This document shows, piece by piece, positions 38,559-48,095 of a stretch of DNA of 52,435 nt. The stretch spans positions 1 through 52,435 of IMG/VR virus record IMGVR_UViG_3300010413_000048; one strand, 5' to 3'. Origin of the DNA: a virus. How positions within the stretch are numbered: position 1 is the stretch's first letter; each line of letters starts with the position of its first letter. Under the pieces are notes generated by a model. It ran no database searches, was not told where the DNA came from, and saw nothing but the letters and a program-made list of their open reading frames with translations. The position numbers and the translations under genes were made by a program.

Positions 38559-39458
38559 ATGCTATCAATAATAGCTGATGGAAATATAAAGATAGGACTT
38601 ATGTCCTTTAAGGGTGGTGGAACATCTGGTGCTGTTAGCTACCCAGCCTATATGGAAACTATTCATAATGATTGGTTAGATAACACAGGTGTAGACACAA
38701 TGACTTCGTCCATAACAGATCTCATGGATGCAGCTGTTGGTAATAGTCCTTGGACTGCACAGGCAGCCTATGATCCAGATGCTGACATTGCATTGATGGT
38801 AGCTTCTCATGCAACACTTCAAGCATTGGTAACATTACTTAGTACAGGAACTACACTTGATACTCTTGTGTCGAATATTCTTAGTGATACCTATGTTGAT
38901 GATGTTGTAGATGAATATGAAGCTGATGCGAATGCTAGACTAACAACTACTATTCTTCCTCGCTTTCAACGTGGAATGCAGAATATCAATGCAGTTGTTT
39001 CAAGTACATTTGTTCTCGGACAGTCTAACATTGAAGCTGAGGTTGCAAGGAATGTGAATAGATTTTCAGCGGAACTTCATCTTAAAGCAGCTTCAGATGA
39101 CGCACTTAAGATTGTTCAACTTAAACTTGAATATCAGAAGATAGCAACTCAATTCATCATTGAGATGTATAGGATTAAGATAGTCGCAAAGAAAGAAGAA
39201 AACGACGTGACTATGGATATAGATGATAGGGATGCTAGGTGGGATATGGAAGTGTTTCAGTACGGCTGTAATGTGTTGGCAGCCATAGCTGGTGCATCCG
39301 CTGGAACCAAAGGACCTTCCACAGCACAGAGTGTTATTGGTGGAGCTATGAGTGGAGTAGCTGCAGGGGCGATGGCAGGTAGTGCATTTCCTATAGTAGG
39401 TACTTTAGCTGGCGCAGTATATGGTGGACTGCTCGGAGCTGGTAGTGCATTTCTATGA
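38559..39458 (+). CDS. Ejection or internal virion protein, 299 aa
   Basis: Helical middle with long amphipathic stretches (residues about 150-235) and a hydrophobic Gly/Ala-rich end (IGGAMSGVAAGAMAGSAFP, ending in a long glycine-rich stretch) that could insert into a membrane. Podovirus ejection proteins have this design. It is followed by two more virion genes. aggag site nine bases before ATG. Confidence 0.65.
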   Translation: MLSIIADGNIKIGLMSFKGGGTSGAVSYPAYMETIHNDWLDNTGVDTMTSSITDLMDAAVGNSPWTAQAAYDPDADIALMVASHATLQALVTLLSTGTTLDTLVSNILSDTYVDDVVDEYEADANARLTTTILPRFQRGMQNINAVVSSTFVLGQSNIEAEVARNVNRFSAELHLKAASDDALKIVQLKLEYQKIATQFIIEMYRIKIVAKKEENDVTMDIDDRDARWDMEVFQYGCNVLAAIAGASAGTKGPSTAQSVIGGAMSGVAAGAMAGSAFPIVGTLAGAVYGGLLGAGSAFL

Positions 39459-39460
39459 TC

Positions 39461-39485
39461 AGATATATAAATTTTTTATACATCT
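39461..39485. repeat. 25-bp inverted repeat element, copy 17
   Basis: Half-sites with NN=AT (left) and GT (right), centre TTT. It starts two bases after a stop codon and ends 15 bases before the next ATG. Confidence 0.95.
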
Positions 39486-39500
39486 ATTTGGAGGTTAAAG

Positions 39501-40544
39501 ATGGCAGTTATTAATCCTTTTCAGGATACCTTGTATCCTAATCCTACGAGCAATATTGTACCTGCTGCAGGGAATGTTCCTAATACAAATACAGGAGTTA
39601 ATCCACTACTGATTCAGTATCTAGCAGCTGCTGGAAGTGACTTACTCTCAGGTAATCCAATAGGAGCTAATGTCAATGCTGTTACAAATCAAGCTGTTCA
39701 AAACAAGAGTTTTGTAAAACTCCTTCAACAAATGCTTGGTCAGGCACAATCTCCTAATAATACTTCCAAGATGACTATGGATGGTAGTAAGTTTAAATTT
39801 GAAGGTGATATGATAGATGATGAAGGAAATCCTTTCTTAAACCCTTCGACCAGTCCACTAGATATTAGCAGTGTCGATCTAGCTGGACTGACTCCAGAGC
39901 TGATTTCACAGGCACTGAATTTCAAGATGACTCAAGATCAACTTGCACAGAAGAAAATTTCTGATTATGTAGATATGATATATAAAGGTGCATTGACTGA
40001 TCAGGCGTTAGCAGCAGCAGAGAAATCAAGGAATGTTGATACTAGGACTGGAAACATTAAAGAGTATGAATATGCTAGAGATAATCAAGGATTCGATGGA
40101 ACTCTTAGAGAATGGATATCTACAGATCCTATTTCTTGGAAGGAATATCAGAAGGATAGGGGACAAGGATATGAAGATACTTACCATAATTGGCTAAGAG
40201 AACAATCATCACTTAAAGGTGGACTTAGTCTTCCTGAATTTGAGAAAAGGAAGGAAGTCACTGAGGACATCCAGGCAAGGAAATACTTCACTGATCCCAA
40301 AGGTCTTGCACAAGACGTGGATAAACATATAGCTTCAGAGGAAGTCCAAAATAGTTTATTCACCTATGCTGACAATCCCAGGGAACTTCAACGACAGACC
40401 TTACTTGCAAAAGCAAAGTATGTTGAAAGTAAGATAACTTCCTCTGGTGGAAAGGTCGAAGATGTCTCTATGGATGGTCGAACTCGTGTGTGGAAAGTTA
40501 AGTGGCCTGATGGAAAGGTGAGTGAGGTAAGATATGGTTTCTAA
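39501..40544 (+). CDS. Putative internal virion protein, 347 aa
   Basis: A polar, mostly helical protein with Gln/Asn/Pro-rich N-terminus and a C-terminal KYVESKITSSGGKVEDVSMDG. No family recognised. By position between two ejection-type genes it is probably an internal core protein. Confidence 0.6.
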   Translation: MAVINPFQDTLYPNPTSNIVPAAGNVPNTNTGVNPLLIQYLAAAGSDLLSGNPIGANVNAVTNQAVQNKSFVKLLQQMLGQAQSPNNTSKMTMDGSKFKFEGDMIDDEGNPFLNPSTSPLDISSVDLAGLTPELISQALNFKMTQDQLAQKKISDYVDMIYKGALTDQALAAAEKSRNVDTRTGNIKEYEYARDNQGFDGTLREWISTDPISWKEYQKDRGQGYEDTYHNWLREQSSLKGGLSLPEFEKRKEVTEDIQARKYFTDPKGLAQDVDKHIASEEVQNSLFTYADNPRELQRQTLLAKAKYVESKITSSGGKVEDVSMDGRTRVWKVKWPDGKVSEVRYGF

Positions 40545-43500
40545 TCCTGATTGGACTGAAGGACTTTTAGGTGAAGACGTTCCAAGTGAGTCGATAGATC
40601 TAGCTGATGATAGTTGGGCTGGTGATCTGTTACCAAAAGAAGAACCTAAGCCAGTTGAAGTACCTAAACCAAAGCCATTGACTGTACCAAGAAGCTATCC
40701 CAATACTCCACTGTTTCAAGATACTCTTTATGGCCAGGCACTTAATAAAGTAATAAGACCTAATCAAGGACCTGAACAGAAGCTTATTAATGTAGAAAAA
40801 CTCAAGCCTGAGATTGATAGTGTTGTAAGTGGTCTAGCTGACTTCCTTGAAGATACTCCTACCCATAGTCGATTTGCTGCACTGCTTCCTGCACCGTTGA
40901 GAAAAACAGCAAGAGGCATAGGTGACTTCTTCAGTGCCATTCCAGGATTTGTTCTTGGAGTCTTAGCAGTCCCTGATCGAGCTAAGGTTCTTTTAAATAA
41001 GAAAGATTCTTCAGTGGAAGATCTCTATAATGCAATGGAAGGGGATATAGCAGGGATTAATAAGTCTGTTAGAGAGCATGTAGTAGATCAAACTCTAGGA
41101 ACTCTTGTTGGTGAAGCTACTCCAGGATCAGAAATGATTGGAAGAGCTATCATGGTTCCACTGGAAGTTCTAACAAGAACAGCCAATAGCATTTCTGAAT
41201 GGAAGAGGTTTGAAGATAGTCCTAATATAAGAGGAGTTATCAAGTTTGCAGGCTTTGGTGCTGGTGTACTAGCGATGGGGAAGATCTATCAGAAAGGTAG
41301 AAGATCAGAGGCTATCAATGATATTTCAGATGTAGTAGCAGGTGCTAAGGATCTTGAAACAAAGTATAAGATAGCTGAAGAGATTCCTGATCAGGCTATC
41401 AGGGCAGCGCAGGAGAAGATCTTAGATGCACAGAAAGTTCGGTTAGAGCTTCAAGCAAAAGCAATGATGGATAAGCTTGATTATGGAATTTTGATTAAGG
41501 AAGATCTGAGTAATACAGGAGGAAGGATTAAGCAGATTAAACAGGCTAATAAGTATATTGCTGATGAGGTGATTAATAAGACGTTTGAGAAGCTGCCTAA
41601 AGGAGAAAAGATAAAAGTTCAAAGGTCTTCAGAGGAAGCAGGTGATATGACTCAGTATGAGATCATTGAAGGTCCTGATAAAGGTAGTTCTGTTTCAAGG
41701 GGATCACTTAAAGCTGAGCCGAGTAAGTATGATATTAATGAAGAGTTGATGCAAGTAGTTAAGGAAAAGGGAGAAGTAGATGAATATGATCTATTGTTAA
41801 AGGACATTGAAAGACTGAAGAAGCAACCTGAACCAGATACAGACCTCGACATGGAAATCCAAGAACGAGAACCCTTTCAACTTGACACTGAGCATTCTCC
41901 ATTTAGAGAAAGTGCTGAGGTAACAGAAGGAAGAATAGATCTTTATAACCGAGTCAAGTGGCAGGAAGATCCTGAGCTGGCTACAGGCAAGATGATTAAC
42001 GATGTTAATAGATGGCTTGATACAGGGGAAGGGGATATAAAAGTAGCAAGGGATTCACTGAGTGAGTTTGCAGGAAGAGCTGAGGAGCTTAGGGATTATT
42101 TCAGGGAGTCAAGTGATTATCCTAGTAACTTTGACAACTGGAGGGAGATGGTAAGTGAAGCAGCGAGTTGGGCTAGGAAGGCGAAGAGGCCTAGTGAGGG
42201 AACCAAACTCTACGACATCGGTGGTGCAGTTGGTGAAGGAGCAAAGGAAATAGTCCGTGGAGCTAAGCGTGCTCGTGAATATATTATCAAAGCGAGAGGA
42301 ATGAAATCCTTCAAACCAATGCAGGCAGCGAAGATGCTAAAGGAAGAGCTTGTAAGATCCTTCGTTGACCGCTCTGGTAATATAAGAAAAAAACTTCTTG
42401 ATGGACTAGGTGATATTGGATATAGTATTATTCAGAAGATGTATCTATCGAAGGGTGCAAGTTCACGCTCCGCAGCGATGCTCAAGCAGATGCAGAAGGA
42501 AGTTTATCGTGGGCTTAATAAGAATGAAAAGAGAATCCTTGATACCTTAATCTTCCACAATCGTATGGCTGATATAGGAAAGTATAAGACTCCTAAACAA
42601 TTTAAGTATTTTAAAGATCATCCATTGGAAGATAGTATTGCTTACATCGAGCTGCTTGGGGATCTAGAGAAACTCAGTCCAGAGCAAGTAGCTGATATGC
42701 ATAATAGGGCAGCAGCTTACTTTGAATGGATGAAGAAGCCGTTGAAGGATATGCTGGATTCAGGAATTATTTCTGAGCAGGAGTTCGCTGATTTATCAAG
42801 TCATAATTATCGAAAGTTGAAACTGGTAGATATTTTTGATAAAAGATATGAAGGAAAGCTTGGGAAGAAAAGATTGACAGTCTATGACTCTGGAATTCAA
42901 GCACTTGCAAGAGGTAAAGCTACAGATGTATTTGAGCCTTCAAGTGAAGTAATGGCACTGGAGGTTTTTAATAGATCTTATGGAAGAATATTTAAGAATG
43001 AAGCAAATAAGAATTTGCTTAATCTTGCAAGAAGAGATAAAGAGAATCCTTTTGTAAGAGTTAAGAGAACTGAAGAATCAAAAGAAGGATATTATAAAGT
43101 TAGATATAAAGATAAAAGTGGAAAATCAAGAGAAATATTTATAGATAATAAAATAGAAGAATTTAAAGAATTTGAAAATAGTAATATGAATAGTGCACAG
43201 TCAGAAAGACTTAATGATTTTATATCTAAAGATACTTCACATAAATATACTAAATTACCTAGATCAGAGAATGATATTCCTAGTGGATGGGATAGGATCT
43301 TTGTTTATGATAAGGGTGAGAGAAAGGCTATTTATTTAAGTCCTGAGCTGAGTAAAGAATGGATTATTAATAATCCTGAAATGAGTTACAAGATGAGCCA
43401 GTTGATTAGGTATGCTTTTGGTTCACAGGTATTGAGAACCTTTGCCACTGGAATCAACTGGGGATTTGCAGTAGCTAATTTACCAAGAGATGTTATGCAC

Positions 43501-45072
43501 ACTTGGTTCACTGCAAGGAGTTGGGAGAATGGACAGTGGAAGCCAGTTTATAGTCCACATGCACCAGTGTTTCCACTACAGATAACAAGAGACCTTGGAT
43601 CAGTATTCACAGATGCACTGTTAAGAAAGGGACGATATGAAGACTATATTAATCAAGGTGGTGGCATGGAGTTCATGGTGCATCAAGGAAGAATACTCCA
43701 AAGAGGTAGACATCTTGAAGGACCACTTGATAGGGTTGAAAACTTTCTAGGATACTTTGGTGAGACAAGTGAGATATTAACAAGGCTTGCAATTAGAGAA
43801 AGGGCATTGAGACAAGGTAAAAGTGCAGAGGAAGCAACTTTCATTGCTCGTGACTATATGGACTTTGGACAGGGGGGAAGTATTGCAAAGGCCCTTGACA
43901 ATGCAATGCCTTATCTCAATGCAAGTATTCAGGGAACTAGAGGATTGCTTAGATCATTCAGAGATAATCCTGTTGAGTCAAGTTATAAGCTATCACAGTT
44001 TGCTGCACTTGTTACTGGTATTTACTTAGCAATGGATTCAAGAGCCCCTGAGACTAAGAAGAATCTTCAAGGTAGTATTGATATGACTAATAATATAGTG
44101 ATACCCCTTGGAGATGAATTTGGCTTTGTGGATTCAGAAGGACAGCAAAGGTATCCTTATATTAAGATTCCTTTAGATCCAAGTCAGAGATTTTTTAAGA
44201 AGTTTTTTGAGGCTAGTACAGATAAGTGGCTTGGAAATGAAGTTGATATTGAAAATACTGTTAAGGCACTGGGTGAGTTAAGTCCTGCTAATGTAGGATC
44301 ACTACCACCAACTCTTAGTGGTGCTCTTGGTTATATGACTAATAGGGATTTCTGGAGAAATGAAGATATATGGAGAGGATCTGATCCATTTAGTTATCCT
44401 TATTCAAGGGAAGAATATACAAGGAAGACTCCCCAAGCCTTTGTTGATGTAGGACAGGTGACAGGACTTAGTCCTGAAAGATTAAGGTATGCAGTTGGTG
44501 AACTTGTTACTCAAGGAACAGTATGGTCTTATTTACTTGGAGCAGGGTATGATGAACTGTTAGGTGATATGCCTAAGAGGAATAAGGAAGAACATCTGGC
44601 GATGGTGCTTAGTCAGACTCCAGTATTTAAAAGGTTTATAGGTGTCACTAATCCATATAGTAAATATGGAGAGAAGATAGATAAGGCACAGGAAGAGAAA
44701 GTACTTGAAGAGTTTGTACAGAATAGAAATTTTGATATTAAGGTAGATGCCTTTCTTTATGGAGAGGGGATTGAGAGAGGGGATTTAGATAAAGAGGCAA
44801 GAAGTTACAAGGATAAAGATACCTATGATCGTCTCATAGATCGACTGAGGTTTGAGGAGGCGATTAAAACTCTCCCTGAAAAATCTTTCTGGAGAAGAAT
44901 GAAAGGGCTAAGACTTGAGGCAAAAGCAAAAGTGTTTGCTGATAGATTAAGATCAGCAGATGAAAAAGAAAGGAGCCAACTCTGGAGAGAGTATGGGATT
45001 GTGGCTAAGGCCAAGGGGGTAATCTCTCCAGAGTTTCGAGCTGAGGTTAGGAAGCAGTTGGAGAAGGAATAG
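40534..45072 (+). CDS. Large internal virion (ejection) protein, 1512 aa
   Basis: By far the largest gene. It begins with a Pro/Glu-rich stretch, then a hydrophobic segment (FFSAIPGFVLGVLAV, about residue 135). The central 300-700 region is charged and helical. Residues near 970-1000 (FATGINWGFAVANLPRDVMHT) match the pattern I know from large phage polyvalent proteins (LPD38-like). It is a likely internal core protein ejected into the host, like T7 gp16-sized proteins, although no lytic transglycosylase motif is seen. The stop overlaps repeat copy 18. Bases 42,950-43,260 are clearly more A/T-rich than the rest. Confidence 0.75.
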   Translation: MVSNPDWTEGLLGEDVPSESIDLADDSWAGDLLPKEEPKPVEVPKPKPLTVPRSYPNTPLFQDTLYGQALNKVIRPNQGPEQKLINVEKLKPEIDSVVSGLADFLEDTPTHSRFAALLPAPLRKTARGIGDFFSAIPGFVLGVLAVPDRAKVLLNKKDSSVEDLYNAMEGDIAGINKSVREHVVDQTLGTLVGEATPGSEMIGRAIMVPLEVLTRTANSISEWKRFEDSPNIRGVIKFAGFGAGVLAMGKIYQKGRRSEAINDISDVVAGAKDLETKYKIAEEIPDQAIRAAQEKILDAQKVRLELQAKAMMDKLDYGILIKEDLSNTGGRIKQIKQANKYIADEVINKTFEKLPKGEKIKVQRSSEEAGDMTQYEIIEGPDKGSSVSRGSLKAEPSKYDINEELMQVVKEKGEVDEYDLLLKDIERLKKQPEPDTDLDMEIQEREPFQLDTEHSPFRESAEVTEGRIDLYNRVKWQEDPELATGKMINDVNRWLDTGEGDIKVARDSLSEFAGRAEELRDYFRESSDYPSNFDNWREMVSEAASWARKAKRPSEGTKLYDIGGAVGEGAKEIVRGAKRAREYIIKARGMKSFKPMQAAKMLKEELVRSFVDRSGNIRKKLLDGLGDIGYSIIQKMYLSKGASSRSAAMLKQMQKEVYRGLNKNEKRILDTLIFHNRMADIGKYKTPKQFKYFKDHPLEDSIAYIELLGDLEKLSPEQVADMHNRAAAYFEWMKKPLKDMLDSGIISEQEFADLSSHNYRKLKLVDIFDKRYEGKLGKKRLTVYDSGIQALARGKATDVFEPSSEVMALEVFNRSYGRIFKNEANKNLLNLARRDKENPFVRVKRTEESKEGYYKVRYKDKSGKSREIFIDNKIEEFKEFENSNMNSAQSERLNDFISKDTSHKYTKLPRSENDIPSGWDRIFVYDKGERKAIYLSPELSKEWIINNPEMSYKMSQLIRYAFGSQVLRTFATGINWGFAVANLPRDVMHTWFTARSWENGQWKPVYSPHAPVFPLQITRDLGSVFTDALLRKGRYEDYINQGGGMEFMVHQGRILQRGRHLEGPLDRVENFLGYFGETSEILTRLAIRERALRQGKSAEEATFIARDYMDFGQGGSIAKALDNAMPYLNASIQGTRGLLRSFRDNPVESSYKLSQFAALVTGIYLAMDSRAPETKKNLQGSIDMTNNIVIPLGDEFGFVDSEGQQRYPYIKIPLDPSQRFFKKFFEASTDKWLGNEVDIENTVKALGELSPANVGSLPPTLSGALGYMTNRDFWRNEDIWRGSDPFSYPYSREEYTRKTPQAFVDVGQVTGLSPERLRYAVGELVTQGTVWSYLLGAGYDELLGDMPKRNKEEHLAMVLSQTPVFKRFIGVTNPYSKYGEKIDKAQEEKVLEEFVQNRNFDIKVDAFLYGEGIERGDLDKEARSYKDKDTYDRLIDRLRFEEAIKTLPEKSFWRRMKGLRLEAKAKVFADRLRSADEKERSQLWREYGIVAKAKGVISPEFRAEVRKQLEKE

Positions 45073-45095
45073 ATGTATAAATTTTTTATGTATCT
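45071..45095. repeat. 25-bp inverted repeat element, copy 18, at the convergent gene ends
   Basis: Half-sites with NN=GT (left) and AC (right), centre TTT. It spans the whole space between the stop of the 1512-aa gene (45070-45072) and the stop of thyX (45094-45096), overlapping both. No start codon lies beyond it in either direction. Confidence 0.97.
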
Positions 45096-45768
45096 AATAA
45101 CTTATATCATCAAAGATAACGGGAATAAGTATCTTACATTCATCAAGTAAAGGTCTCATAATTTCCTGCATTTGTGGATGAGCTGCTTTGTCACAACGTA
45201 GTTTAAGTATATGTCTCCATTCACGAAGATTAGCACTCCATACTATTTCTGTTTTAGTTGAGTTAGGAAGGACTGAACGAGCTTGTTGAGGAGTCCAATC
45301 TTCCTTAATCAGATTTTGATATCTTTCTTCAGAGTCAAGCATAGCTAATATCCAATCCATCTTTCCAGTTTCATATACTTGCCAATGTTCAAATGAATCT
45401 ATATTTTTATATTCTCCTTCGTCTAAAACTATCCAAGGCGGAATAACAAAAGTACATCCACCTTTATAATTTACATACCTTGTTGATTCCTGACTAAATG
45501 CACAAAGTCTATGTCTTACAATCTCATGAGTAACTCCACGATCAACTATCATTCTTACTGACATATAAGAATGTTCAATAACAGATTCATGACCACGTTT
45601 GAGAATACTTTCAACAAAATTCTTTGCCGAATCTTTTGTTATAAGAGATTCAGATTTATAACAAGTTCTTCCAGCCTGTTCTATTAATTCTAAAATTTTA
45701 CTTCCTATTTCTCCTTCAGCTATTCCATGTAAAGCTAAAATTTGATAACTTGGTTTTACTAAGATCAT
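45094..45768 (-). CDS. thyX: FAD-dependent thymidylate synthase
   Basis: The 224-aa protein has the ThyX signature RHRLCAFSQESTRYVNY (residues about 81-97; RHRx7S-type), followed by ANLREWRHILKLRCDKAAHPQMQEI, the substrate-binding region near the C-terminus. It makes dTMP from dUMP using methylenetetrahydrofolate and FAD. With the dCMP deaminase (1821-2360) and the MazG-like gene it forms a pyrimidine nucleotide set. Leftward, after repeat copy 19. Confidence 0.95.
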   Translation of the reverse strand: MILVKPSYQILALHGIAEGEIGSKILELIEQAGRTCYKSESLITKDSAKNFVESILKRGHESVIEHSYMSVRMIVDRGVTHEIVRHRLCAFSQESTRYVNYKGGCTFVIPPWIVLDEGEYKNIDSFEHWQVYETGKMDWILAMLDSEERYQNLIKEDWTPQQARSVLPNSTKTEIVWSANLREWRHILKLRCDKAAHPQMQEIMRPLLDECKILIPVIFDDISY

Positions 45769-45796
45769 TTTATTTCTCCTTTGTTTTAAGTTAATA

Positions 45797-45821
45797 AGAT
45801 ATATAAATTATTTATTTATCT
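45797..45821. repeat. 25-bp inverted repeat element, copy 19
   Basis: Half-sites with NN=AT (left) and AA (right), centre TTA. It encodes the last codons and stop of 45808-46164 and lies 28 bases before the thyX start. Confidence 0.95.
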
Positions 45822-46164
45822 TAATCAAAGCATCTGCTTGAGACTTTTCAAATAATTCTTTTATACGATAATAGTCATGTAATATTTCCTGAATGCCCAC
45901 AACTAGTGCATGATGATCTATTAATATAGGAATGTCAGTACCTAAAAGCTTACCATATTCTATAGCATCTTCAAGTCCATAACATAGATTATCTTTTTCT
46001 TTACGTCCACAAGATTTTGCTATCATCATAGATTCAGCCTGTGTATGAGCTAGTATAATAGAAGATACATTTTTAGCTCCTTCTATCATAGCTGTAGTAT
46101 TTCCTATACCTCGTCTACTTAAGTGTATACATAACATATTCATAATCTTTATTGGATCTCTCAT
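45808..46164 (-). CDS. P-loop-like small protein, 118 aa
   Basis: RRGIGNTTAMIEGAKN (residues about 17-32) resembles a Walker A loop, and IPILIDHHAL resembles a Walker B strand, giving a minimal NTPase-like fold. Function unknown. The last ten residues (QADALIKINK) almost equal the end of the next gene upstream (46173-47372), although the DNA differs at many silent positions. Confidence 0.65.
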   Translation of the reverse strand: MRDPIKIMNMLCIHLSRRGIGNTTAMIEGAKNVSSIILAHTQAESMMIAKSCGRKEKDNLCYGLEDAIEYGKLLGTDIPILIDHHALVVGIQEILHDYYRIKELFEKSQADALIKINK

Positions 46165-46172
46165 GATTTACC

Positions 46173-47372
46173 TCACTTATTAATTTTTATTAAAGTATCA
46201 GCCTGAGGTCTTTGAATTAACTTAATCAATCCAGTTGCTTCAAGCGTCGCAGTGATTCTATCCATCATAAGTTTATCAGCGTCTGCCTCGAAGAATTTAG
46301 CAAACTGCTTGTATTCCATCTCATTTGTCTGGGCTGTGATGAAGAAGGTATTGGCCCTGAAAATAAGATCACTGATGTCACTCTTACCGACTCCGCGAAA
46401 TGTCATAGCCATTTGAACTTCTACTTCTTCAAGATATTTGATCGCTTGTTCAAGGTCGTCCTTGGTTAGGATCAAATCACCCTGTTCCTTTGGCTCTCTT
46501 GAAACAGACATAATCATTGCTAGTTTCATTAGATGAACCTTCCTCCGTCCACAGTAACCATCAAACTTAGGATCATGAAATGGAGGATTGTCGAAGTCAG
46601 TCCGACGCCAGTCTGCCCATAAGTCCATAAATCCCTGAGTCCATTGAAAAGAGCCACTGAGAAGTGAGATTGATTCTAAGTCATGAACAAGGGCTTCGAA
46701 CAATGACTTTTGTTCAATTGTCTCAGTTGGAAATATAGAAATATCATCTGCCTTTTCAGCATAGACAAAGATAATTCGTGAAGTTAAACCACCTCCAATG
46801 GAATCAGGTGGGAGGGAAGTACGAATAAGATCAGGTGTAGTACCTCCCATTATAGATAACCACACTCCACGGACTTGTTCCCTGTCACGTTTGATAGTTG
46901 TGTAAGACCAATTGTCTTCACAGTCGTACCAATTACAGAGGGTTGAAATAAGGTCATTGTTCTTATAGCCCAAGAAGACGGTGAACTCTTCTGAGAAAAC
47001 CGTTAGGGAAGAATGCCAGTATTGGTTTCCCTCAGTGTCGATATCAGCATGATTATTATTCTGCATTTGACTAATTAGAGATTGAAGAGAAGTAGCCTGT
47101 GGTGCAGTGCGGATGTTTGAGATGCAACTAAGGATGTCAAAGCCAGGTCGCATCGCAGTGCCTTTACCTGCAGCACTTTTACCAACGAGGATGATGTAGA
47201 AGTTAGGGTAGAAGGTAAGGGATACTCCCCATTCTACTTTTACCTTTCTTTGGAGTGCACTTGAGAGGCAAAGGATACCTACCCATTTGCGGTAGATAGA
47301 GGCTGTTTCAACATTGTCAGTATATTTCATAAAGGCGTCGAGCCAGTTTGGGAGATGCCGAGTGAGTTGCAT
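46173..47372 (-). CDS. DUF3987-like helicase/primase-associated ATPase, 399 aa
   Basis: Contains a Walker A motif in IILVGKSAAGKGTA (residues about 60-73), a Walker B-like SSLTVFSEEFTVFLG, and the GGTTPDLIRTSLPPDSIGGG segment characteristic of DUF3987-type phage and plasmid proteins. These are linked to replication, probably as helicases or primase partners. Located near the DNA polymerase gene. The C-terminal QADTLIKINK is shared with the gene at 45808. Confidence 0.78.
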   Translation of the reverse strand: MQLTRHLPNWLDAFMKYTDNVETASIYRKWVGILCLSSALQRKVKVEWGVSLTFYPNFYIILVGKSAAGKGTAMRPGFDILSCISNIRTAPQATSLQSLISQMQNNNHADIDTEGNQYWHSSLTVFSEEFTVFLGYKNNDLISTLCNWYDCEDNWSYTTIKRDREQVRGVWLSIMGGTTPDLIRTSLPPDSIGGGLTSRIIFVYAEKADDISIFPTETIEQKSLFEALVHDLESISLLSGSFQWTQGFMDLWADWRRTDFDNPPFHDPKFDGYCGRRKVHLMKLAMIMSVSREPKEQGDLILTKDDLEQAIKYLEEVEVQMAMTFRGVGKSDISDLIFRANTFFITAQTNEMEYKQFAKFFEADADKLMMDRITATLEATGLIKLIQRPQADTLIKINK

Positions 47373-47375
47373 AAA

Positions 47376-47534
47376 TTATTCCTGTAGTGATTTTCTTTTA
47401 TATAAAATAAGAGTTCCAAATGGAGTATGTATTTCTTCTTTATCAAATATATCAGAAATGGCTTTATGAAGTTCTTCATCAGACATATTATCTATATATT
47501 CTATCATTTTAAGTAGTAGTTCATTAAATTGCAT
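47376..47534 (-). CDS. Small helical protein, 52 aa
   Basis: ATG at 47532-47534, 14 bases downstream of repeat copy 20. The acidic helical product begins MQFNELLLKMIEYIDN and ends with a short strand and a basic tail. It ends four bases before the next gene start. No family recognised. Confidence 0.6.
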   Translation of the reverse strand: MQFNELLLKMIEYIDNMSDEELHKAISDIFDKEEIHTPFGTLILYKRKSLQE

Positions 47535-47548
47535 AAGTAGTCTTTCCT

Positions 47549-47573
47549 AGATGTATAAATTATTTATTCATCT
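47549..47573. repeat. 25-bp inverted repeat element, copy 20
   Basis: Half-sites with NN=GT (left) and GA (right), centre TTA. It contains the stop of the MazG-like gene (47560-47562). Confidence 0.95.
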
Positions 47574-47937
47574 GATAATCAATAATACCTTTTATATTTG
47601 GAGGAGTGTATGTACTTGGTTTAATCCACTTACCATCATTTCTTTTATATCCTCCTACTTTAGTCATATTGGATCTATGTATCTCATCAAATACAATACC
47701 TATATCTATTCCAAAAGTAATAGCTGCTCCATAAACTACATATAATAAATCTCCTAAAGCATCTGCTACTTTTACGATATCTTTTTTAATTATAGCTTCC
47801 TTTAATTCATCTAATTCTTCTTGAATTAATCTTACTCTTAAATCTTGTTGAAATTTATCTTCAAGTGTAGGCTTGATATTTATAGGATAATTAAATGTCT
47901 TATGAAATTCTTTAACTTGTTCTAATACTTTATTCAT
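47560..47937 (-). CDS. MazG-like NTP pyrophosphohydrolase, 125 aa
   Basis: The protein is all-alpha with the MazG metal-binding pattern: IQEELDELKEAI followed by VADALGDLLYVVYG (the EExxE and D...GD residues), then an FDEIHRSNMTK helix. Such phage enzymes hydrolyse (d)NTPs to monophosphates and may help dUTP or dCTP clearance. It joins ThyX and dCMP deaminase in nucleotide metabolism. Confidence 0.85.
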   Translation of the reverse strand: MNKVLEQVKEFHKTFNYPINIKPTLEDKFQQDLRVRLIQEELDELKEAIIKKDIVKVADALGDLLYVVYGAAITFGIDIGIVFDEIHRSNMTKVGGYKRNDGKWIKPSTYTPPNIKGIIDYQMNK

Positions 47938-47942
47938 TGTAG

Positions 47943-48095
47943 TTATCCTTTCATCTTATAATATTTTTCAAGTTCTACGCAAATAGATCTTTTTGTATTG
48001 TATAGAATACGATTGTATTCTTGCCAATGAAGATCATTGGTTAGACCATTTCGTCTGGCTAAGAAGAGAATTAGTTTAATTATGTATTGGATCAT
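47943..48095 (-). CDS. Small basic protein, 50 aa
   Basis: Starts inside the end of the 48076-48342 gene (20-base overlap, different frame) with a weak ggaaa site. The product has a hydrophobic start (MIQYIIKLILFLARR) and a basic tail. It could be a membrane-associated peptide. Not recognised. Confidence 0.5.
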   Translation of the reverse strand: MIQYIIKLILFLARRNGLTNDLHWQEYNRILYNTKRSICVELEKYYKMKG

